A DNA stretch of 64,000 nucleotides from an uncultured Geobacteraceae bacterium (GTDB taxonomy: Bacteria > Desulfobacterota > Desulfuromonadia > Geobacterales > Pseudopelobacteraceae): contig CAJAFV010000058.1 in assembly GCA_903939115.1 (NCBI GenBank), forward strand, positions 62,001 through 126,000. The letters are read 5' to 3'. Under the pieces are notes generated by a model that made no database searches, was not told where the DNA came from, and was given only the letters and a program-made list of their open reading frames with translations. The position numbers and the translations under genes are program-made. This document shows, in pieces, positions 44,128 to 51,261 of this stretch (position 1 is its first letter; the number at the start of each line of letters is the position of its first letter).

Positions 44128-44252
44128 GTAGGGGCGCTGCGTGCCGCGCCCGCCTTTACGCCTTTAGATATTGTTTTTCAGGGAGAGAGAATGCGAGTAC
44201 AGGAGTGATATATTGGGAAATAGGCAACAACAAAAGCCTGACCCCGCTGGCA
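44128..44252. repeat. Intergenic repeat units between TA pairs
   Basis: GTAGGGGCGCTGCGTGCCGC at 44129 is a half-element that recurs at 45773 and 46887, always followed by GCCCGCCTTT. AATAGGCAACAACAAAAGCC at 44218-44237 followed by TGACCCCGCTGG recurs near 45029, 45719 and 45963. No gene is seen from 44041 to 44346. Confidence 0.6.
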
Positions 44253-44346
44253 CCCAACACTAATATAGAACATAAGTTGCTGACTTTTCTTTGCGCCTTT
44301 GCGCGAGTGAATTGCCGTATTTAGGTAATGCGAGGAATGTTCCTAA

Positions 44347-44652
44347 TTATCCCTGTAACATGCGTTTGCTCTGATGTGTCGGAGCTTCAACAAGCCGTCC
44401 GTTGACATATTTATGAAGTATACTGGCTATCAGCGTCTGGTACGGCATTCCCTGCTCGGCGGCCCTTGTTTGAACATCCTCAAGATCCCTCGAAGAAAGA
44501 CGAATATTGATCCTTTTATCTTTAAGGAGTGCAGCGGCAGCATTTGATGCGTAACGGTCGATGTCATTCTTTAAATTGGCGATTGGACTCCATTCTCCTT
44601 TTTCGAAGGATGTCAGGACCTCCTTCTCATACGTTTTTTCTTCAGTTTTCAT
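44347..44652 (-). CDS. CopG/BrnA-like antitoxin
   Basis: The protein is 101 aa from ATG 44652, 8 bases from GGAGGG; the longer frame lacks a site. A ribbon-helix-helix is present: KDKRINIRLSSRDLEDVQTR, then QGMPYQTLIASILHKYVNGR. It pairs with the toxin gene ending 1 base upstream, in toxin-first order as in BrnTA systems. It should bind the operator in front of the toxin. Confidence 0.82.
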   Translation of the reverse strand: MKTEEKTYEKEVLTSFEKGEWSPIANLKNDIDRYASNAAAALLKDKRINIRLSSRDLEDVQTRAAEQGMPYQTLIASILHKYVNGRLVEAPTHQSKRMLQG

Positions 44653-44653
44653 G

Positions 44654-44932
44654 TTAAGATCCCTCCGACAGATATTTTTTAGCAGCAACCCGGCTTGGAA
44701 TAATTGTCTTTAAAAACAGCTCGTTGTCAGTCTCTACGAAAGGGACCAGATACACGTAATTCCGAATTCGAACAATAAAAAGTCTCTGGTTTGAATATTT
44801 TAAACTGTTTGGATGCGAAACCACATCAAGAAGACCACCATGCGACATGGCTGCCAGAACTTCCTCAAAAGAAACATCACGCTCCAATTTAAGCTGGATG
44901 TTCTTCTCTGTATTCCAGTTGAATGTCTTCAT
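44654..44932 (-). CDS. BrnT-like toxin (RelE superfamily)
   Basis: The protein is 92 aa. The BrnT-type start is FNWNTEKNIQLKLERDVSFE, then HPNSLKYSNQRLFIVRIRNY and the tail FLKTIIPSRVAAKKYL, where basic residues could be catalytic. The ATG lies 6 bases after a predicted -10, with no ribosome site, so it is probably read from a leaderless mRNA. It is a ribonuclease toxin by family resemblance. Confidence 0.75.
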   Translation of the reverse strand: MKTFNWNTEKNIQLKLERDVSFEEVLAAMSHGGLLDVVSHPNSLKYSNQRLFIVRIRNYVYLVPFVETDNELFLKTIIPSRVAAKKYLSEGS

Positions 44933-44938
44933 AAAGCC

Positions 44939-44967
44939 AACATACCTAAAAGTATGCCTTTTGTCAT
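44939..44967 (-). promoter_or_regulatory. Leaderless promoter of the BrnT-like pair
   Basis: On the minus strand ATGACA, 17-base spacer and TATGTT lie 6 bases before the toxin ATG. The inverted repeat CATAC-CTAAAA-GTATG (44941-44956) overlaps the -10 and is a likely antitoxin operator. Confidence 0.6.
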
Positions 44968-45091
44968 CATGATTTATTCTAAAAAAACCAGTTTACGTCC
45001 CCCCAGGTGATATCCGTTTGGTTCCCCCTATAATAGGCAACAGCAAAAGCCTGACCCCGCTGGTTTTAGTTGTTGGAGAGGCCCCCCTTTT

Positions 45092-45355
45092 TCACCCCTT
45101 TAGGACATAGCGACGTTCTGGGTTACTTTTGATCTCATTGTACATTGTATCAGGAGCGAGATCCAACCCATTTGGCCAGGTAACGACACCGTTATCAACT
45201 CTCGCTTGCCGTACCAGGTCATCATCTAACAACGCCTTAAACACCCCGGAGCAAAATGAACTGTCTATTACAATAAGACCGCTCAAACCGTCATCAAATT
45301 TCACTCTAAACTCACGCGGGTTTTCCGTTTTTACCTCGATGACATCCCAATACAT
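45092..45355 (-). CDS. DUF2442-domain protein (putative TA partner)
   Basis: The protein is 87 aa with the DUF2442 layout: YWDVIEVKTENPREFRVKFD, LIVIDSSFCSGVF, then GVVTWPNGLDLAPDTMYNEI. DUF2442 genes are commonly paired with DUF4160 genes, as here, and are suspected TA modules. It follows the DUF4160 gene by 20 bases. No biochemical role is established that I can cite. Confidence 0.82.
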   Translation of the reverse strand: MYWDVIEVKTENPREFRVKFDDGLSGLIVIDSSFCSGVFKALLDDDLVRQARVDNGVVTWPNGLDLAPDTMYNEIKSNPERRYVLKG

Positions 45356-45375
45356 ATAGGCTTCCTTATCACTGC

Positions 45376-45636
45376 TTATTTAAGTGGTGAAATTTCTTTA
45401 GGTTGCTGTTTTGCCATACAGAGGTCCCAGTCCTCCAGCAACTCATCCTGGTGTAACTCTGCCCAGTCTAAAACAAGTTCGGTGGCCCTTCTGGGGAGCC
45501 TTCCCACGATAATTTGCAATGCGCGAATATCAACGGTGGCTTTATATTCACCATATGTAGCATGGCAATGAGGAGGCGCGTGTTCATCCCAAAACATTTG
45601 AACCATAATCCCATAAAACATACTAATTGTCGGCAT
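45376..45636 (-). CDS. DUF4160-domain protein (putative TA partner)
   Basis: The protein is 86 aa from ATG 45636 with GAGG 7 bases upstream. It has the DUF4160 core MPTISMFYGIMVQMFWDEHA, PPHCHATYGEYKATVDI and LDWAELHQDELLEDW. The His/Asp/Glu-rich FWDEHAPPHCHA could bind metal or be catalytic. It is the first gene of a two-gene unit with DUF2442. Confidence 0.85.
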   Translation of the reverse strand: MPTISMFYGIMVQMFWDEHAPPHCHATYGEYKATVDIRALQIIVGRLPRRATELVLDWAELHQDELLEDWDLCMAKQQPKEISPLK

Positions 45637-45713
45637 GTTCAACCTCTTTGTAACAACGAAACTTGGAATCAAAATACCCCATAACCGCTCTTATGTCAAA
45701 TTGAGTTCCATTT

Positions 45714-46000
45714 ACTCGAATAGGCAATTACAACAGCCTGACCCCGCTGGTTTCCTCAGGTGATATTGAATTCGTAGGGGCGCTGCGTGCCGCGCCCGCC
45801 TTTTGATGTGCTTCGCTCAGGTGACAGGTGACAGGTGAATAGCAAGTTAGCAAGCAACGTCCCCCCAGGTGATAACGGTATTATCGTGCTTCGCCAAGGT
45901 GACAGTGAATTTGGTAGGGACCCTCTGGTGCCTAAAGGCGCACCGATGTGCGCCCAGTTTTTTAGGCAACAACAAAAGCCTGACCCCCGTTTGGTTCTGA
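45714..46000. repeat. Cluster of short intergenic repeats
   Basis: It holds two copies of the AATAGGCAA...AGCCTGACCCC unit (45719 and about 45963), one GTAGGGGCGCTGCGTGCCGC half-element (45776), an AACGTCCCCCCAGGTGATA unit (45857) also seen near 44996, and GTAGGGACCCTCTGG (45916). No convincing gene is present from 45637 to 46056. Confidence 0.6.
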
Positions 46001-46056
46001 ATTTTTCCGGGTACTTCAGAACCGGTCCAATTCCAATTCCGAAAAGCAACCGGCCA

Positions 46057-46320
46057 TTATGCTGCTTTCTTCAATTCTTCGCGGAGTACCTGCCTGATTA
46101 CCTCTTCAATCGGTTTTTGCGGTTCAAATTGTTTGCGCAGCAATTCATTTAATACCGTCTGATACCCTTTATTTTCAGATTCTCCACGTGCCTTCAGAAG
46201 TTCCAGCACGTCTGCGTCAAGATACGTGGTTATCCTGACTTTGTTAGGGTTCGGAATGACAGCGCCGCGTTTGCCTTTACTGAAATCATACACTGCTCTC
46301 ATGTCAGGATCAGTTACCAT
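46057..46320 (-). CDS. brnA: BrnA-family antitoxin (toxin partner broken)
   Basis: The protein is 87 aa. BrnA layout: RRGA-type RGAVIPNPNKVRITTYLDAD followed by ENKGYQTVLNELLRKQF, an RHH fold that binds DNA and wraps BrnT. It ends REELKKAA like the intact copy at 51262. It overlaps the toxin reading frame by 11 bases. The gene looks intact although its toxin has a frameshift. Confidence 0.88.
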   Translation of the reverse strand: MVTDPDMRAVYDFSKGKRGAVIPNPNKVRITTYLDADVLELLKARGESENKGYQTVLNELLRKQFEPQKPIEEVIRQVLREELKKAA

Positions 46321-46577
46321 ACTCTTTCCTTTCGTGCGGTTCTGCTTTACGAGCAGAAATCAGGCGGATAGTTGTATCATCGGGGTAGCTGTAGACCAGA
46401 ACCAGCAAAACAAAATTATCACCCATGCCTATTGTAATAAAGCGTTGCTCTTCGTGGTCGGTATCTTCAATAGTGACTACAGACACATCGCATAAGATAG
46501 AAACAGCAGACTCAAAAGTCACACCATGACATATTCAGGTTACTGGCAGCTTTGTTTTTGTCCCAGATGATATTCAT
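46310..46577 (-). pseudogene. brnT: Frameshifted BrnT toxin gene
   Basis: From ATG 46577 the frame gives NIIWDKNKAASNLNM, a normal BrnT start, then runs to a stop. The continuation HGVTFESAVSILCD, FITIGMGDNFVLLVLVY and IRLISARKAEPHERKEYG is in another frame from about 46537. A single extra base in the seven-base stretch before HGV explains it, since families read N-L-x-x-H-G-V here. The downstream frame could start at GTG 46522 but would lack the first strand and helix. The toxin is therefore probably dead. Confidence 0.75.
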
Positions 46578-46583
46578 GGTTCA

Positions 46584-46612
46584 TTTATGCATATATAATA
46601 TGTACAAGTCAA
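46584..46612 (-). promoter_or_regulatory. Leaderless promoter of the broken brnTA
   Basis: TTGACT, 17 bases and CATAAA (weak) lie 6 bases before the ATG at 46577. The geometry is the same as at the intact brnTA (51818-51846), which supports the choice of start. Confidence 0.55.
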
Positions 46613-46693
46613 CAAATTTGCCGTCTATAAAATAAAAACGGAATAGATTTGATTTTTTCGTTAACGCTGAGGCGCTTCGACATTCAGCAGCGT

Positions 46694-46843
46694 ACAAATG
46701 AATTCGCATGAATGCATAAATATGCAGGCTGGTTCAGAAGCGAAGAGCGTCCTGTAGCTGTGCCGGGGATGGTATGTTAACCTCCCTCTTCAGAAAAGAC
46801 CCTCTGGGGCCTAAAGGGGATTGAGGGGAAAATGCCTGTGAAT
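46694..46843. repeat. Long direct repeat, copy 1
   Basis: About 135 bases from ACAAATGAATTCGCATGAAT to GGGGATTGAGGGGA, with GAAGCGAAGAGCGTCCTGTA and GACCCTCTGGGGCCTAAAGG inside. They recur in the same orientation at 47738-47884 with few differences. The two copies flank the DUF6516/HTH gene pair. A GTAGGGGCGCTGC half-element follows at 46887. No gene is seen from 46578 to 46950. Confidence 0.8.
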
Positions 46844-46950
46844 GAACTTCATTTCGGATGTTGTAGCCCAGTTGTTATCTTTGCCAGTAGGGGCGCTGCG
46901 TGCCGCGCCCGCCTTTAGATGTTGTTTTTCAAGGAGACAGAATGCGTGTA

Positions 46951-47319
46951 TTATACCGCAACCTCAAGCATAAACCCGTCGTAATGCAATCTTGGAGCTT
47001 TGTTTTTGCCATGTTTTTCCATCTCAATCAGATCCATATCCAAGAGTATTTTTACATCCTCAGATATGTTTTTCATATCGCGACTTGTGATTGCAGCCAG
47101 CTCTTTAATAGATTCTGGTTGTTTATCGCGAATAACTTTAAGCAGGGCAAATCGCTGTGGAGTCATTGCTTTACGGAAAGCCTCAAAACTAGTGAAGGTG
47201 TATTGCGGCTTTTCCTCCTTTACATTTTCCCCACGGATTACGGCATCCATTATTTCGGCGCACTCGCGCAGAGTCTGTTCATGTGGTTTTATTGTGATTG
47301 TTTTGAAGGTAGCTCTCAT
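46951..47319 (-). CDS. Winged-helix antitoxin-like protein (partner of DUF6516), pair 1
   Basis: The protein is 122 aa. The C-terminal two-thirds is a MarR-like winged helix: MTPQRFALLKVIRDKQPESI, ELAAITSRDMKNISEDVKIL, then DMDLIEMEKHGKNKAPRLHY. It overlaps the upstream toxin-like gene by 4 bases (ATGA). By analogy with DUF6516 (TumE-type) systems it is the antitoxin and DNA-binding repressor. A second such pair is at 52296-52959. Confidence 0.8.
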   Translation of the reverse strand: MRATFKTITIKPHEQTLRECAEIMDAVIRGENVKEEKPQYTFTSFEAFRKAMTPQRFALLKVIRDKQPESIKELAAITSRDMKNISEDVKILLDMDLIEMEKHGKNKAPRLHYDGFMLEVAV

Positions 47320-47603
47320 ATTTCCCCCTTTTGATAAGCTTCTATGTCTGCTTGAAAGTCTGACATAATTTTAGATGGCGTTGAAAAAGTGTAAGGATAT
47401 TCCAAGCCGTTAATATGCTTGTGGTCACCTTTGCCTCGTTCGTTGTCATATCCGATTATCCTGATGCCATTTACGATATAGACGAAAGAGTATTTGAGAC
47501 CATACTGATTGTATTCCGATATAGGAACAGACCATATCTTGATTTCAGCGATATGCCCGTCTGCATTCCGCTCTTTTCTATGTGTTAGTAGCTTTGCTTT
47601 CAT
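47316..47603 (-). CDS. DUF6516 (TumE-like) toxin, pair 1
   Basis: The protein is 95 aa from ATG 47603. The frame opens earlier at 47612, but that ATG overlaps the -10 box. It has the family motif IRIIGYDNERGKGDHKHING preceded by VPISEYNQYGLKYSFVYIV. The GYDN...H..G motif is shared with the protein at 52296. Target unknown; TumE-type proteins are named as toxins in a TA context. It lies between two long direct repeats. Confidence 0.8.
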   Translation of the reverse strand: MKAKLLTHRKERNADGHIAEIKIWSVPISEYNQYGLKYSFVYIVNGIRIIGYDNERGKGDHKHINGLEYPYTFSTPSKIMSDFQADIEAYQKGEI

Positions 47604-47611
47604 AGTTGGCA

Positions 47612-47640
47612 TATTAAACCAATCGTTTTTATTTTGTCAA
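47612..47640 (-). promoter_or_regulatory. Leaderless promoter of DUF6516 pair 1
   Basis: TTGACA (47635-47640), exact 17-base spacer and TTAATA (47612-47617) on the minus strand, 8 bases before the ATG at 47603. There is no room for a ribosome site, so transcription should start at or next to the start codon. Confidence 0.65.
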
Positions 47641-47737
47641 TAAATGTGGCCGCACATCAAAATAGCAATGAGCAGGAAACAAATCTCCCGTAATTTGAAC
47701 AATAGCAAAATAACAAACAACGTCCCCCAAGATCCTT

Positions 47738-47884
47738 ACAAATGAATTCGCATGAATGCATAAATATTCAGGCTGGATGAGAAGCGAAGAGCGTCCTGTA
47801 GCTGTGCCGGGGATGGTATGCTACCTCCCCTTCAGAAAAGACCCTCTGGGGTCTAAAGGGGATTGAGGGGATTTTCCAGTGAAT
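47738..47884. repeat. Long direct repeat, copy 2
   Basis: Same orientation and nearly the same sequence as 46694-46843. It differs in a few positions, for example AAATATTCAGG versus AAATATGCAGG. It is immediately followed by the terminator at 47894-47920. Nothing else is seen from 47613 to 47950. Confidence 0.8.
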
Positions 47885-47893
47885 GCGATAATC

Positions 47894-47920
47894 AAAAAAA
47901 GGGCCCCGTTGCCGGGGCCC
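47894..47920 (-). terminator. Intrinsic terminator of the riboswitch-2 surface operon
   Basis: GGGCCCCG-TTGC-CGGGGCCC (47901-47920) with seven T on the minus strand (47894-47900). It lies about 30 bases after the stop of the phosphate-binding-like gene. Confidence 0.9.
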
Positions 47921-47950
47921 TGATGACATCAAATAGGGAATGATTGTAAA

Positions 47951-49339
47951 TTAAGGAGTCTGCGGGCTTGTTGCAACAGCTTTACCTGGGTAAGAAATAT
48001 CTGAACCCCGGTTGAATTTCATTTCGGTTTTTGCAGCCCAATAGTTCGCCTTAGTGGATGGCACGTTGGCCGGCTTCTGAGCATAGGCGATCAGACCATT
48101 GGTAGCATCATTGGCAATGTTGTTGGCATCAGTTGCGTCATTATTGGTATAGAGCCAAGCGTTAGTATAGAAGTCATACTGGCCGTTACGGATAGCGGTA
48201 CGGGTTGGGTAGTAGCCGTTATATTTCAACTGACGTACATTCTGGCTGGTTGTGGTAGTCTGGTCATTTACAGCTTGGTCGGCGTCAGCATAACCGATAG
48301 CGCCGATGAGGGCACCAGTGGGATTAGCGTCGGAGTTGCCGTTGACACATTTAATTTCATCGCCTGAACCCTGGTTGAAATAGATATATGGCGGTGCTTT
48401 CGGCAGTGTGGACAGCGTTTTTTCTTTGCCTACAATGTTGGAACCCCAGTTTGAGTTCAATACAGTCAGGTCAAGAGCGGCGTGAGTGCCGGAACCGGCG
48501 TGACGCAAGCAGACCGTGACCGGGTTAGATGTAAAGTAACCGCCCAGGTCGGTCCAGTTTTTGACATACCCGGAGAAGAGCAGGTTCGCCTCTTCGCGGG
48601 AGATATTGGTGATAGTTGCAGCAGCGCCAAGGACGCCGTCGCCTTTGCCGGGAGCGGTATCACACTGTGCAGCGGTAGTAGCGTAGTTACCGATAAGACC
48701 TGCAGTGCAACTTGTTGCCTTAACAGAGGCGTTGACAAAAAAACCAAAGGGAACGATTACCGTATTGTTCGGGTTGAGGGCAGATGTATCAACACCAGTC
48801 ATTGTGACAGCGAATTGACCACCTGTGGTAATGGCGCCAAGCTTCTGGCCGCTGGAAGATTGGGTGAGAGATTCACCGGCTACGTCTGATGTGCCGACGT
48901 GAACCTGCTTGCAGACGGTTGTGGTGGCAGATGCGTACATGGCACGTTCACCATTGGCAACATTACAAGCGCCGGCGGTGCTGGTGATGAGGGAGACGTC
49001 AAGCGGCGCCTGTTTGCTGGCGGCCAGCGGGCCTTCGGCTGAAGCGATGCCTGAATAACGAATGTCGAGGTCACGAGTACCTGTGACGCTGTTTACCGGC
49101 ACCAGAGTGCTGGTACATGCGGTGGCGGAGACGAAACCGTGCTTGCCGCTGTTATTGACTGCACTTCCAGCAGTACAACCGAGTTGAGTTGATGCGAAGT
49201 GGGCTGCCTGGGCATTCCAGTATGTATACTGTGCAGATGCGCCGTAGACGTTCAGTTCAGCAGGAGCTGCATGAGCGATGCCGGACATGGCAAGCATGGT
49301 GGCAGCAATGGTCATTGATACTTTAATCTGCTTTTTCAT
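47951..49339 (-). CDS. Exported PstS-like substrate-binding-fold protein
   Basis: The protein is 462 aa from ATG 49339 with AAGGAG upstream. Signal peptide (TMLAMSGIAHA), then a periplasmic-binding fold: ELNVYGASAQYTYWNAQA, LDIRYSGIASAEG, VPFGFFVNASV, the PstS-like phosphate-loop region CLRHAGSGTHAALDLT, and GAIGYADADQAV. Typical PstS proteins are nearer 340 residues. Here it is cotranscribed with a PEP-CTERM surface protein and no ABC transporter is near, so an extracellular phosphate- or anion-binding role is possible. Cys pairs suggest disulfides. Confidence 0.8.
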   Translation of the reverse strand: MKKQIKVSMTIAATMLAMSGIAHAAPAELNVYGASAQYTYWNAQAAHFASTQLGCTAGSAVNNSGKHGFVSATACTSTLVPVNSVTGTRDLDIRYSGIASAEGPLAASKQAPLDVSLITSTAGACNVANGERAMYASATTTVCKQVHVGTSDVAGESLTQSSSGQKLGAITTGGQFAVTMTGVDTSALNPNNTVIVPFGFFVNASVKATSCTAGLIGNYATTAAQCDTAPGKGDGVLGAAATITNISREEANLLFSGYVKNWTDLGGYFTSNPVTVCLRHAGSGTHAALDLTVLNSNWGSNIVGKEKTLSTLPKAPPYIYFNQGSGDEIKCVNGNSDANPTGALIGAIGYADADQAVNDQTTTTSQNVRQLKYNGYYPTRTAIRNGQYDFYTNAWLYTNNDATDANNIANDATNGLIAYAQKPANVPSTKANYWAAKTEMKFNRGSDISYPGKAVATSPQTP

Positions 49340-49432
49340 TGGGTATTTCTCCTTTGTTTGGTTGGTGGTGAACTTCATTGGTACTGGTATTGGTGGCCGG
49401 GAAACAGGGCTTCCAGGCCACCGATAAACGAA

Positions 49433-50203
49433 TTACGCTACTTTATTCTTACGACGCAGTCCGAACATGCCGAGCAGGCCGGAACCCATCAAGAAGAAAG
49501 CTGGTGGGATTGGGGTTGCGGCGGTGACGACACTGGTACCGTTAAAGTTTGTTGTAATGGTAAAATTATTAACACCGGTATAATCAGCGGGATCGTTGGC
49601 GTAACCATTGGCCCAGAAGTACAGATTCTGTGTTACCGAACCACTGGTAGCGCCGACCAAGCTGCCCAGGCTGGTTTCAGCGCTGCCTGCGAGAGGTAAT
49701 GCATTACCCAGTGTACCGGCTTGTCCAGATGCGGACAGTTTTTTCACGTAGGAACTTGCGGCACTCTGTACACCGATACCATAAGCTTGACCGGTAGCGG
49801 TAGTTCCTTGAGTGGTTTTAATGCCTGTGGTGGCGTTGTAATAGCTGTACAGACTGATCGTTCCGCTACTCATTCCGGTCAGATCGCCCATGGACTGGCC
49901 GTTTTTGCTGGTTGACCATAATTGACCGTTGGTGCTGTCGAGGGCGAAATAGGCAACGGCCAGGTTTGCCGGTGTGGTTGCAGTGAGGGCGCCTGTGCCG
50001 GCAAATGTCTGTGCACCCTTTGTAGTAGCGTCATTTAGAATGGTGTTTACATTACCCAAGTCAGTAAGGGTTTCGGTGGAACCTGTACCGCGCTCATACA
50101 CAACACGGATCAGTTCGAGGTCAGTAAAAGCTGCGAAAGCGCTGCTGGCGGAGAGGGTCATAAGTGCTGCGGCGATAAGCATAACAATTTTTTTCTTAAA
50201 CAT
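49433..50203 (-). CDS. PEP-CTERM surface protein, paralogue of the dockerin protein N-terminus
   Basis: The protein is 256 aa from ATG 50203 with AAGGAG upstream. Signal peptide (LSASSAFA), then a module of about 200 residues starting LELIRVVYERGTGSTETL and including VAYFALDSTNGQLWSTSKNG. It is clearly homologous to residues 25-220 of the 1165-aa protein at 35164. It ends with the sorting signal TPIPPAFFLMGSGLLG then RRKNKVA. Function unknown. It is first behind GEMM riboswitch 2 and is followed by the PstS-like gene. Confidence 0.88.
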   Translation of the reverse strand: MFKKKIVMLIAAALMTLSASSAFAAFTDLELIRVVYERGTGSTETLTDLGNVNTILNDATTKGAQTFAGTGALTATTPANLAVAYFALDSTNGQLWSTSKNGQSMGDLTGMSSGTISLYSYYNATTGIKTTQGTTATGQAYGIGVQSAASSYVKKLSASGQAGTLGNALPLAGSAETSLGSLVGATSGSVTQNLYFWANGYANDPADYTGVNNFTITTNFNGTSVVTAATPIPPAFFLMGSGLLGMFGLRRKNKVA

Positions 50204-50273
50204 TTGAATCTCCTTTTCTTCCATTTTTTAGAGTGTGAAATTGGTGGTATCTACGCTTCCTTCTCAATTTCCC

Positions 50274-50348
50274 TGCAGACGACCCGGCCATCCATGTTCT
50301 GGACCCGTCGGCTTTCCGTCACCCGGTTACCCGTGGTTTTGGCTTTTT
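50274..50348 (-). promoter_or_regulatory. GEMM-I (cyclic dinucleotide) riboswitch, copy 2
   Basis: On the minus strand AAAGCCAAAACC leads into a stem, then GGTGACGGAAAGCC, stem CGGGTC and GGAT, and GCCGGGTCGTC. It aligns along its whole length with copy 1 at 24193-24262. The G20-equivalent again reads A. It lies about 70 bases before the surface protein ATG. No intrinsic terminator is visible between, so control may act on translation or by another route. Confidence 0.75.
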
Positions 50349-50450
50349 CTGAAGAGTGGCTGGTATCTTCAATCAGCCGTTCTTGTTATTGTTTTAATGT
50401 TTGGTCTTTTTTTCGGTGCACCTCCCTTTTGACAGCTGTCTGTCGTGTTA

Positions 50451-50536
50451 AAAAACAAAAAAACCCACTCCATACGACCTGGTGTAGTCCGGTCAGTTGT
50501 ACTGATCCGTGCTACGGTCTGCGAAGTGGGCTTTCC
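50451..50536 (-). terminator. Branched structured RNA ending in an intrinsic terminator
   Basis: Outer stem GCCCACT/AGTGGGT encloses small hairpins (CCGT-ACGG, TCAGT-ACTGA, GACC-GGTC) and is followed by TTTTTTTGTTTTTT. It lies between the DUF2292-like gene and riboswitch 2, so it would end the upstream transcript. The multibranched interior is more than a plain terminator needs. Confidence 0.6.
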
Positions 50537-50593
50537 GGTCCCTGAATTTTTTCCAGGTCAGCTAAAGTTCCCAAATATTCAATTGTCTTTTCT

Positions 50594-50815
50594 TTATTCT
50601 ACGTTTTGTGCGCCGAGCTGTATCTCTTCGTATTTCTCAATGCGACCGATGCCGCCCTGGGAAAAGTTAATCTTGATGTGACCGGTGAATTCCTGCTCAT
50701 TCATCTCCTGAATGACGCTCATCAGATCCGCCAGACGGCCCATCCTGTTACCTGTGCCCTTGCCGCGGTAGCCGCTCTTGATCAATACCGGTTTGTTCGC
50801 TTCACGCATCATCAT
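50594..50815 (-). CDS. Small DUF2292/YezD-like protein (73 aa)
   Basis: The C-terminal half matches the DUF2292 pattern: FTGHIKINFSQGGIGRIEKY then EEIQL, that is, a short beta unit ending in a variant of the family's QIEKTEKI. The N-terminal half is basic. The ATG triplet at the start has only a weak GGTGGG upstream. Function of the family is unknown; members often sit near sulfur or envelope genes. Promoter blocks C and D lie upstream on the same strand and the terminator at 50451 lies downstream. Confidence 0.65.
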   Translation of the reverse strand: MMMREANKPVLIKSGYRGKGTGNRMGRLADLMSVIQEMNEQEFTGHIKINFSQGGIGRIEKYEEIQLGAQNVE

Positions 50816-50857
50816 TACTCGGTGCCCACCAAAATTTTTGCTGCCTCATTCTTGTCA

Positions 50858-50918
50858 GGCACTGTAACAGAAGTATGTTACAAACAAAGGTCAGATTGGA
50901 AAACAGTTTGTTAAGATT
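50858..50918 (-). promoter_or_regulatory. Surface-gene promoter block, copy C
   Basis: On the minus strand TTTTCCAATCTGACC, then TTTGTTTGTAACA and 6 bases to TGTTACAGT (50861-50869). It shares 24 consecutive-type positions with copy D. TGTAACA and TGTTACA form a 7-bp inverted repeat, suggesting binding by a dimer. It lies about 45 bases before the DUF2292-like gene. Confidence 0.65.
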
Positions 50919-51021
50919 TGAATCGGTGCTTTTTTGCTCTTGATTTCTGCTTACCGGATTACAAATATATCCCTGTAGTTCCTGTTAATGAACATTCAAA
51001 TTCTATCCGTTTTGAATGACG

Positions 51022-51079
51022 CGACTATAGCAGATGCTTGTTACAAACAAAGGTCAGCTTGGAAAAGATTTGGTAAAAT
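51022..51079 (-). promoter_or_regulatory. Surface-gene promoter block, copy D
   Basis: TTTTCCAAGCTGACC, TTTGTTTGTAACA and TGCTATAGT (51024-51032) on the minus strand. Its -10 end is identical to copy B and its upstream part matches copies C and E. It stands about 150 bases upstream of copy C with no gene between, so the two may act in tandem. Confidence 0.68.
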
Positions 51080-51108
51080 GTGGGGGGGAAGGGGTGATGT
51101 GATTTATT

Positions 51109-51200
51109 GTAGGGGCGACAGCACAGGTTTACCGTGCTTCGCCCGCCTTTGATTCGTGCGCCAACCAGGGCGAAGCAGATGAACCTTGCTTTGCCCCTAC
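51109..51200. repeat. Palindromic GTAGGGGC-family repeat
   Basis: It starts GTAGGGGCGACAGC and ends TTTGCCCCTAC, with CGCCCGCCTTTG and GGGCGAAGC inside. It has the same layout as 55234-55325. No gene is seen from 50919 to 51261. Confidence 0.75.
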
Positions 51201-51261
51201 GAAAACCGCATTTTTAGGCCGTTTGCAGTATATCTTGGGAATCGGCAGCCATGGGTTCAGT

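Noticed and set aside
45756-46049. Minus-strand frame of 97 codons
   Set aside because: It is made of the intergenic repeat units found elsewhere and has no start signal.
46694-47884. CRISPR array
   Set aside because: Only two long direct repeats about 1 kb apart with genes between; no regular short repeats or spacers and no cas genes.
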